Assembly (NCBI GenBank): GCA_900318955.1
Contig: ONMJ01000012.1
Coordinates: 1 to 47,666 of the forward strand
Direction: 5' to 3'
DNA: 47,666 nucleotides
DNA from: an uncultured Bacteroidales bacterium
GTDB taxonomy: Bacteria > Bacteroidota > Bacteroidia > Bacteroidales > UBA932
Both the position numbers and the translations under genes were made by a program. Below, in pieces: positions 7,733 to 14,413 of this stretch (positions are counted from its first letter, which is position 1; each line of letters opens with the position of its first letter). Below the pieces are notes generated by a model. The model was not told the origin of the DNA. It saw only the letters and a list, made by a program, of their open reading frames with translations, and searched no databases.

Positions 7733-10312
7733 ATGACGAAGGCGATGAAAAAATTATCATTTCTGCTTCTTGCAGCCCTCGTCGTTGCGACGGGTTCATG
7801 TGAAAAGAACGTATCTACGGAGCTGAAGGCAAAGGAAGCGACTCTTCTTTTTACCTCAGAACGTCCTGAAACAGAAGATATTACAAAAACCTTCTTCGAC
7901 GGCGACGACCTTCTATGGAGTAAAGGAGACGCTATCAGAATCGGTTACACCGTCGACTCTAAGTGGCAGGGAGTTTCCGGAGAAGCCACTTCCTCCTCCC
8001 CGGCAAAACTTCTTCCTTCCGAGGCTCTGAAAGAAGACTGCGAGATTGCATCTTTTAAAGTATCTTCCTCATTTACAAATACTTCCTCCGGGGCCTACAA
8101 ATTCTACTCTGTCTATCCTTCGTCCGCTTTTCCTGAGACGATGACAGACGCTCCTTACGCTGATGCGGCGATTCCCTCAGAGCAAAAAGCCTTAGGATCG
8201 ACATTCGACCCTTCCGCGGATCTGATGGTAGGTCAAGCCTCAGCCACTTACAACTCCCTTCCCTCCGAAGAGATAACTCTCAAATGGCATAGGATCGTAG
8301 CCCATGGAGACATTATCCTGAAAGACATCGCTGGACTCACCCCTGGCGAGACTCCCCTCTCTGTCACTCTCGAAGCCAACAGAGCCCTCACAGGGACTGT
8401 CCCGGTGGACATCACAAACGGAGAAACAGGCTCATCCTCAAATAGTTCCACTTCAGCTACAATAGATGTTTCTTCCCTTTCATTCAACGGCAGCAATATC
8501 GAGTTCTGGGTGTCCATTCTTCCCGGGAAGATATCTTCCCTCAACGTCACTCTGGTTACCGATAAAGCTACTTACGAAAGAGAAATCAGCGGTCTCAACC
8601 TCGAATTCCTGAGGAATAAGCACAATCTCCTCACTATAGACATGTCCACTGCTGCAAGGACTGCAAAGAAGGCATATTACGTCAAAGTGACGGAGAATCT
8701 AAGCGACTGGACGGGAGACTACCTCATCGTTTATGAGGGCGGAGCGACAGCCCTTAACGGAGCATCATCGGCCAACATCGATTCTGCAGACAACGATGTC
8801 GCGATAACAATTGCCGACGGTAAAGTGGAAGCTACTCCGCAGGCTGTCAAAGCACAGTTCCACCTTGAAAAATCCGGCAGCGGATATACTATCTTCGCTA
8901 CCGAGGGCGAATTCTATCTTGGCAACTCGGGAAAGAATATGAAGGCAAATTCCACAGAGACAGTTTATTCCGTCGAATACAGCGAAGGATCGACCATCAT
9001 CAGTAACGGATCATATAAGCTGATGTATAACACTTCATGGACAGGATTCAGATTCTACACTTCTGGCCAGAAAGAGATTCAGCTTTACCGCCTTGACGGC
9101 CCGCCTTCATCAGGCGGAGAGACTCCTTCAGATAAATTCGAAGCTACTGTGGAGACTGTAGGGGTAAGTTCAGTTACCCAATATACCGCTACCGCCCATG
9201 CCTCATATAGCGGAGTCAATACTGTCAACAAGCCTCAGAACGTAGTAATCAATTTCGGCACCTCAAGGAGCAGCCTCAACGAGGTGGCTGAAGCAAACGA
9301 GAGTGTTCTCTCTTCAAACGGTTCATTCACCGCAAGTCTCACCGGCCTTTCTTCCGGGACCACTTACTACTACAGGGCTTCAATGGATGCATGGAACCCG
9401 GAAACAAATCAGTACCAGCATATTGAAGGCGAGATTAAGAGCTTCACAACTTCCGTCACCGAGGTTACCGAGGGGAACCAGAGAGCCTATCCGGAGCTTC
9501 CGATGATGCGGACCGTAAAGAGCGGCAACTACCTTGTCAGCAGCACTGATCCTTCCCAGTATTTCGCTTATCACATCTGCCCCGGAGGGGAAAAGGATCC
9601 CAACGGATCGGCAGCCCGTAACTATACTGTATGCTTCAGCAGCGAGCATCACTGCGCCTTCTGGGTGGCAGCTCCTAGACACAGCATGTATTCCGGTTCC
9701 TCAGGGAGAAGCGGTTATAGCACTGATCCAGATATTCCCTCATCTATCCAATACAAATCGAAAGACACCGGCGGCGGATGCAACAAAGGCCATATGCTCG
9801 GATCGGCAGAAAGGACAAGTTCCTCTGCGACCAACAAACAGGTCTTCTATTATACCAATATCGCTCCCCAGCTATCCAGCGGATTCAACACCGGCGGCGG
9901 TGGATGGAACCTCCTGGAGGACTGGGTCGACACGCAGGTCTGCGCTGACACCCTCTATGAGGTTGTGGGATGCTACTTCGATAAATACACCGATGCCTAC
10001 GGATTCACAGTCTCTCCTTCAACCATCAGTTTTGGAGGGCGTTCAGACGTCTCCATGCCCACAATGTTCTACTATGTCCTTCTCCGCACCAAGAGAGGAA
10101 GCAGCGGGAAGGCTGTCAAGAACTGCTCGGCTGACGAACTCCAGTGCGCAGCTTTCGTAAGGTCCCACACTAACAGCCTGAAGGGCCAGAAAGTGACCTC
10201 CAGGGAAATGATGAGTGTCGCGGACCTTGAAAAAATAACAGGATTTACATATTTCGCCAACGTGCCGAACGCTCCGAAGAGTACTTTCACCCCCTCGGAC
10301 TGGGGCCTCTAA
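7733..10312 (+). CDS. Surface lipoprotein: fimbrillin-like module + Fn3 + DNA/RNA non-specific endonuclease
   Basis: 859 residues, or 855 from the in-frame ATG at codon 5 (MKKLSF). The signal peptide ends in the lipobox VATGSC, followed by acidic/charged residues (EKN). A fimbrillin-like domain (LLWSKGDAIRI near residue 65, YSVYPSSAF near 128) covers about residues 30-305. A beta-rich unit of unknown family with a DYLIVYEGG start covers 315-460, and an Fn3-like domain 468-580. The C-terminal ~270 residues are a NUC1-type nuclease: NKGHMLGSAER (His687, in place of DRGH) and YYTNIAPQ (metal-binding Asn near 708), with LEDWV after it. It likely cuts extracellular DNA and RNA at the cell surface. 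It follows the micro-ORF with no gap; the DUF362 gene follows after 24 nt. Confidence 0.85.
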   Translation: MTKAMKKLSFLLLAALVVATGSCEKNVSTELKAKEATLLFTSERPETEDITKTFFDGDDLLWSKGDAIRIGYTVDSKWQGVSGEATSSSPAKLLPSEALKEDCEIASFKVSSSFTNTSSGAYKFYSVYPSSAFPETMTDAPYADAAIPSEQKALGSTFDPSADLMVGQASATYNSLPSEEITLKWHRIVAHGDIILKDIAGLTPGETPLSVTLEANRALTGTVPVDITNGETGSSSNSSTSATIDVSSLSFNGSNIEFWVSILPGKISSLNVTLVTDKATYEREISGLNLEFLRNKHNLLTIDMSTAARTAKKAYYVKVTENLSDWTGDYLIVYEGGATALNGASSANIDSADNDVAITIADGKVEATPQAVKAQFHLEKSGSGYTIFATEGEFYLGNSGKNMKANSTETVYSVEYSEGSTIISNGSYKLMYNTSWTGFRFYTSGQKEIQLYRLDGPPSSGGETPSDKFEATVETVGVSSVTQYTATAHASYSGVNTVNKPQNVVINFGTSRSSLNEVAEANESVLSSNGSFTASLTGLSSGTTYYYRASMDAWNPETNQYQHIEGEIKSFTTSVTEVTEGNQRAYPELPMMRTVKSGNYLVSSTDPSQYFAYHICPGGEKDPNGSAARNYTVCFSSEHHCAFWVAAPRHSMYSGSSGRSGYSTDPDIPSSIQYKSKDTGGGCNKGHMLGSAERTSSSATNKQVFYYTNIAPQLSSGFNTGGGGWNLLEDWVDTQVCADTLYEVVGCYFDKYTDAYGFTVSPSTISFGGRSDVSMPTMFYYVLLRTKRGSSGKAVKNCSADELQCAAFVRSHTNSLKGQKVTSREMMSVADLEKITGFTYFANVPNAPKSTFTPSDWGL

Positions 10313-10336
10313 TATCCTTTAACTCAAATAAGACAA

Positions 10337-11371
10337 ATGAAATATTTTCCTATCATCCTTCTTTCAGCTGCTGCGATAGCGCTTTGCGCTTGCGGTAATA
10401 CAAAAAAGGCAAAAACGGTCACAAACCAAAACGATACTCAAACCACAGAAAACGCCATGAAACCAACCGTCTATTTCACATCGGAAATTACTCCTGAAAG
10501 TCTTGTCAGAATTTATGAAGCCCTCGGAAGAGAAGCCACCGGAAAGGTCGCTGTAAAAATCTCTACCGGAGAGCCTGGAGGGCACAATTATCTGAAGCCG
10601 GAGCTCATCAAGGGCCTTGTCGACAAAGTCAAGGGGACAATCGTCGAGTGCAACACTGCTTACGGTGGCAACAGGGCGACATCTGAGCTCCATTGGAAGG
10701 CTATCCACGACCACGGATTCGATGCAATAGCTAAGGTTGACATCATGGATGAGGAAGGAGACATGAAAATCCCTGTAAAAGATTCATCACTTATAAAGTA
10801 TGATATCGTCGGCAAGCATCTTGCGAACTACGATTTCATGATCAACCTGGCCCACTTTAAAGGCCACGCAATGGGAGGATTTGGAGGCGTGCTCAAGAAC
10901 CAGTCTATCGGAGTCGCTTCCTCTGCAGGAAAGGCTTATATCCACTCAGCCGGTAAGACTGACGATGTAGTGAAAGTTTGGGCTCCCGAGTATCTTGCCG
11001 CAGGCGATACCCAGGATCTCTTCCTCGAGTCCATGGCTGCAGCAGCCCAGGCTGTCCACGAATATTTCAATGGAGGAAAGAACATCCTCTATATCAACGT
11101 GATGAACAACATGTCTGTGGACTGCGACTGCGATTCGCATCCGGAAGATCCTAAGATGAAAGACATGGGTATCATGGCATCCCTCGATCCGGTAGCCTGC
11201 GACCAGGCCGCCCTTGACAAGGTCTTTGGCATGACTCCCAATCCCGAGAATGACGACGACAACCGTCCCCTTATGGAAAGGATCAACCGTCAGCACGGAA
11301 CCTATATCACCGAATATGCCGAGAAGATCGGACTCGGAAGCAAGAGCTACAACCTCATAACTCTCAAATAA
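10337..11371 (+). CDS. DUF362-family lipoprotein
   Basis: 344 residues. The signal peptide ends in the lipobox ALCACG (Cys19 region), then a Thr/Asn/Lys-rich linker. The rest matches the DUF362 family: VAVKISTGEPGGHNYL, VECNTAYGGNR, the FMINLAHFKGHAMGGFGGVLKNQSIG block and the late DPVACDQAALD. Members are often fused to 4Fe-4S domains; this one has no ferredoxin cluster. The biochemical role is unknown to me. The lipobox places it outside the cytoplasm. Its stop overlaps the next start by one base (TAATG), so it is co-translated with the esterase, and it may be part of the nuclease operon. Confidence 0.82.
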   Translation: MKYFPIILLSAAAIALCACGNTKKAKTVTNQNDTQTTENAMKPTVYFTSEITPESLVRIYEALGREATGKVAVKISTGEPGGHNYLKPELIKGLVDKVKGTIVECNTAYGGNRATSELHWKAIHDHGFDAIAKVDIMDEEGDMKIPVKDSSLIKYDIVGKHLANYDFMINLAHFKGHAMGGFGGVLKNQSIGVASSAGKAYIHSAGKTDDVVKVWAPEYLAAGDTQDLFLESMAAAAQAVHEYFNGGKNILYINVMNNMSVDCDCDSHPEDPKMKDMGIMASLDPVACDQAALDKVFGMTPNPENDDDNRPLMERINRQHGTYITEYAEKIGLGSKSYNLITLK

Positions 11372-12165
11372 TGAAAAGACTTGTTTCAATAATTCTCCTC
11401 CTTGTTTCCGTCTTTGCTTCTGCCAAGGGATTCAAGGAGGAGAAATCTGTTCCATACAGGGACTCCTTGAAGGATAAGTGTGTCCTTGACATCATCATTC
11501 CAAAAGCCGAAGGTCCCCTGCCGGCAGTTGTATGGTTCCATGGCGGAGGTCTCACTGGAGGCAACCGTAAAGGAATCCCCTCCGGACTCAAGAACTCCGG
11601 ATTCATCATTTTCTCGGTAGAATACCGACTTATCCCGGAAGTCCCGATTGACGGCTGCATCGACGATGCTGCGGCTGCCGTTTCTTGGGTCTTTGACAAT
11701 ATCGAGCGCTACGGAGGAAGAAAAGATATGATCTTCGTTTCCGGCCACTCCGCAGGAGGGTACCTCACGGACATGGTAGGCCTCGATAAGAAATGGCTCG
11801 CAAAATATGACAAGGATCCCGACGCTATTGCCGCTTTGATTCCTTTCAGCGGACAGGTAATCAGCCATTTCGCATATAGGAAATCCCTCGGGATGAGCGA
11901 ACTTCAGCCTAGCATCGATCCCTATGCTCCGCTTTTCCACATCCGAAAGGACGCTCCCCCTATAATCATTGTTTCCGGAGACCGGAATATGGAACTCTAC
12001 GGAAGGTATGAAGAGACGGCCTACTTCTGGAGAATGCTGAAACTCGTCGGCCACGAAGAGACTTATATCTACGAACTTCAGGGTTATGGCCACGGCAATA
12101 TGGCTGAGCCTGCATGCCAGATACTCAAAGATCATATCAAGCGCATCGTCAAAAATAGACTCTGA
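11371..12165 (+). CDS. Secreted alpha/beta hydrolase (esterase/lipase-like)
   Basis: 264 residues with a signal peptide ending near FASAKG (residue 18-20) and no lipobox, so probably periplasmic or secreted. The oxyanion motif HGGG is at 57-60, the nucleophile elbow GHSAGG places Ser127, and GYGHGNMAEPA near residue 243 supplies the catalytic His. This is the hormone-sensitive-lipase/BD-FAE style esterase family, acting on small esters such as acetylated carbohydrates; the substrate is not evident. It overlaps the DUF362 stop by 1 nt. No terminator is clear before trpS, which has its own promoter. Confidence 0.85.
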   Translation: MKRLVSIILLLVSVFASAKGFKEEKSVPYRDSLKDKCVLDIIIPKAEGPLPAVVWFHGGGLTGGNRKGIPSGLKNSGFIIFSVEYRLIPEVPIDGCIDDAAAAVSWVFDNIERYGGRKDMIFVSGHSAGGYLTDMVGLDKKWLAKYDKDPDAIAALIPFSGQVISHFAYRKSLGMSELQPSIDPYAPLFHIRKDAPPIIIVSGDRNMELYGRYEETAYFWRMLKLVGHEETYIYELQGYGHGNMAEPACQILKDHIKRIVKNRL

Positions 12166-12208
12166 TACTTCCTTGGAAGGCGCCTTTTCTTTTTCCAAAG
12201 GAAATGCG

Positions 12209-12216
12209 TATTTTTG
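12209..12216 (+). promoter_or_regulatory. Putative trpS -7 box
   Basis: TATTTTTG matches TAnnTTTG exactly and ends 22 nt before the trpS ATG. A 10-bp palindrome AAGGCGCCTT lies just upstream at 12177-12186, in the region between esterase and trpS; it has too little loop for a convincing terminator. Confidence 0.5.
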
Positions 12217-12238
12217 CAGTCTTGAAAAGTCATCAAAT

Positions 12239-13240
12239 ATGGAAGAACAGAAGAAAAGAATGCTTTCGGGAATACAGCCGAGCGGTGATCTCCACCTTGG
12301 CAACTATCTCGGAGCCATAAAGAATTGGGCTGACCGCGTCAACGACTATGAATGCTACTATTTCATGGCCGATCTCCACACGATTACCGTACGTCAGGAC
12401 CCCGCTGAACTCAGAAAACGCTCCCTCGAGCAGTTGGCTCAGTATATCGCCTGCGGTCTCGATCCGGAGAAAAATGTCTTGTTCCTCCAGTCCCATGTTC
12501 CCGCCCATTCCCAGCTCGCATGGGTGCTCAACTGCTACACCATGTTCGGAGAGCTCTCGAGGATGACTCAGTTTAAGGATAAATCTGCCCGTTACAAGGA
12601 TAACATCAATGCAGGTCTTTTCACTTATCCCGTCCTAATGGCCGCTGACATTCTCCTTTATCAGCCAGACTTCGTCCCTGTCGGAGAAGACCAGAAGCAG
12701 CATGTCGAGATCTGCCGCGACATTGCCCAGAGATTCAACAGCATATACGGCGACGTTTTCAAGATTCCCGAGCCGATGATTTCAAAAGTTGGCGCCCGCA
12801 TATACGGTCTCACAACTCCTGAAGCCAAGATGTCAAAGTCCGTCCCCGACGGCTGCGTATTCCTTATGGATACTCCTGAGGATATCAGGAGGAAATTCAA
12901 GCGCGCTGTCACCGATAGCGACCGTGAGAACTGCGTAAGGTACGATAAAGCCGCAAAACCTGGAGTTGCGAACCTTATGAACATCTACTCCACCCTCACC
13001 GGAAAGACAATGCCGGAGATCGAGTCTGAGTTTGCAGGGGCTGGCTATGGGGTCTTCAAGCCTGCCGTCGGAGAGGTGGTCATCGAGCACCTCCGCCCTA
13101 TCAGGGAAGAGGCCCTTCGGCTTATTAAAGACAAGGCTTATCTCAACGATGTCTATATCAAGGGCGCCGAAAAGGCCTCTTACATTGCAGGAAAGACTCT
13201 GAGGAAAGTCTACAAGAAAGTCGGCTTCTACCAGATTTAA
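12239..13240 (+). CDS. trpS: Tryptophanyl-tRNA synthetase
   Basis: 333 residues, normal for bacterial TrpRS. It charges tRNA-Trp with tryptophan in the cytoplasm. The class I HIGH-like signature is PSGDLHLGNYLGA at residues 14-26 and the KMSKS loop is AKMSKSVPDG near 198. YYFMADLHTIT and VGEDQKQHVE are further TrpRS blocks. I start at ATG 12239 (MEEQKKRMLSG); an in-frame ORF extends upstream but overlaps the esterase and the -7 box. It is convergent with the next gene, with only 2 nt between stops. Confidence 0.96.
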   Translation: MEEQKKRMLSGIQPSGDLHLGNYLGAIKNWADRVNDYECYYFMADLHTITVRQDPAELRKRSLEQLAQYIACGLDPEKNVLFLQSHVPAHSQLAWVLNCYTMFGELSRMTQFKDKSARYKDNINAGLFTYPVLMAADILLYQPDFVPVGEDQKQHVEICRDIAQRFNSIYGDVFKIPEPMISKVGARIYGLTTPEAKMSKSVPDGCVFLMDTPEDIRRKFKRAVTDSDRENCVRYDKAAKPGVANLMNIYSTLTGKTMPEIESEFAGAGYGVFKPAVGEVVIEHLRPIREEALRLIKDKAYLNDVYIKGAEKASYIAGKTLRKVYKKVGFYQI

Positions 13241-13242
13241 GA

Positions 13243-14337
13243 CTATCGCCTGAAGGGATTAACCATCACCTGAGCAAGAGGCTCCCATTCGATAGCCTCA
13301 ACAAGTTCATCATATGCCTCGGGGTTCATCCTGCCTTGAATAGGGAGTGTCATCTCTGACATCCCAATCTCGTTGTCAAAATCGCAAGCCCCAGGATAGA
13401 CATCGATATAATCCTTCCCTTCGAGTACGTCCAGTATTGCGGAGGGATTCTCAAGCATTACCGGAAATCCCTGCCTTACAAAGCTAAGGCATATTTCAAG
13501 GGCGAGGTCTAAACACTCTTCATAGAGACAGCGGACCGAGACATACCTCTTTCCCTCCGGATTCTTCTTCAGCCGGATTCTATAATCTCCGGAGAGCTTC
13601 CAGTCCATAATCTCCTCGCAGTTCTCATAATCATCCTCTTCAACTGTATATTCGCCAAGAGAGTCGAACTGCCCCCAGTACTCCCCTGCCTCATCCAGAG
13701 CAGTCTTAAGAGCCAAGAGAAAGGCTTTTGCGCCCATCTTTTCCACTCCGGAGGGACTATCCTCATGGTCAACACACTCTTTAACGAAATCGACAGCTCC
13801 TTCCGGTGCTTGAATTCTCATCCAAGGGATCAGGGCATCCCTTCTCGACCGGAGAATCTTTCCGCTCCTTTTGGAATAAGGAAGGTTCGCCTCTATGTAT
13901 CTGTTATATTTCGCAGGAGAAGTAACAATACGGCCCACGAGGCGGCTGATATAACCGCTGAGGGAGGTAAGAAAATCAGAAAGGTCCACCTCCCTATCTA
14001 CATCCGAGTCAAACATACCCCCTCCCGTCATTATAGTCAGGGAGAAGCAGTCTTCGTCAGAGATGATCAGATAATGGCTGTCCCTGTATGAGCCGGAGGT
14101 AATCTCGTACCAGGCAACGTCGTCGGAATCATCTGAAAGAGTCTCAACCCAAAGGCTTCGGGAATCGTCATCCCCCATAGGCGCAAGGTCTTTCATTCTT
14201 TCAAGGATAGATAGCAGGATTCCCTTCCCATGCTCATCTGGGGAAAGGATGTCTTCAGAACTAATCAATGAGACCTCCAAAAGGTCTTTTTCGCGCAGCG
14301 GTCTGCTGCAGAATGTCTTTTGCTTTTTCGTAAACAT
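13243..14337 (-). CDS. Uncharacterised acidic cytoplasmic protein
   Basis: 364 residues from ATG 14337; an upstream ATG at 14397 would add 20 residues but would read through a strong hairpin. No signal peptide or membrane segment is seen. Composition is rich in Asp and Glu, with a segment YWGQFDSLGEYTVEEDDYEN in the middle and a C-terminal YDELVEAIEWEPL. I do not recognise the family. It follows the GLUG lipoprotein on the same strand, separated by a terminator-like repeat and the hairpin at 14340-14370, with no clear promoter between. It may depend on read-through, or on a promoter I cannot see. Confidence 0.7.
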   Translation of the reverse strand: MFTKKQKTFCSRPLREKDLLEVSLISSEDILSPDEHGKGILLSILERMKDLAPMGDDDSRSLWVETLSDDSDDVAWYEITSGSYRDSHYLIISDEDCFSLTIMTGGGMFDSDVDREVDLSDFLTSLSGYISRLVGRIVTSPAKYNRYIEANLPYSKRSGKILRSRRDALIPWMRIQAPEGAVDFVKECVDHEDSPSGVEKMGAKAFLLALKTALDEAGEYWGQFDSLGEYTVEEDDYENCEEIMDWKLSGDYRIRLKKNPEGKRYVSVRCLYEECLDLALEICLSFVRQGFPVMLENPSAILDVLEGKDYIDVYPGACDFDNEIGMSEMTLPIQGRMNPEAYDELVEAIEWEPLAQVMVNPFRR

Positions 14338-14339
14338 AA

Positions 14340-14370
14340 TACCGCGTTCTTTTTTGCAAAGAACGCGGTA
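14340..14370 (-). promoter_or_regulatory. Perfect 13-bp hairpin abutting a start codon
   Basis: Positions 14340-14352 and 14358-14370 are exact inverted complements (arm TACCGCGTTCTTT) with a 5-nt loop. On the minus-strand transcript the stem ends 2 nt before ATG 14337. No U-tract follows, so it is a poor terminator. It would cover any ribosome binding site of the downstream gene. Confidence 0.6.
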
Positions 14371-14379
14371 CTTATTCAC

Positions 14380-14406
14380 AAAACAAGTTTTTCGCAAGCT
14401 TGTTTT
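14380..14406 (-). terminator. Terminator-like inverted repeat after GLUG lipoprotein
   Basis: AAAACAAG at 14380-14387 and CTTGTTTT at 14399-14406 form an 8-bp stem with an 11-nt loop. It begins 8 nt past the lipoprotein stop codon on the minus strand. The A and T tracts are part of the stem, so it could act in either direction. The stem is weak in GC. Confidence 0.45.
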
Positions 14407-14413
14407 TCAGATG

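Noticed and set aside
12177-12186. Palindrome AAGGCGCCTT before trpS as a terminator
   Set aside because: There is no room for a loop, so a stable hairpin would have only three pairs. It may still be a protein site, but nothing supports that.
11386-12303. A 305-codon open frame on the minus strand opposite the esterase
   Set aside because: Antisense to an esterase with clear HGGG and GHSAGG motifs; the translation has no recognisable domain.
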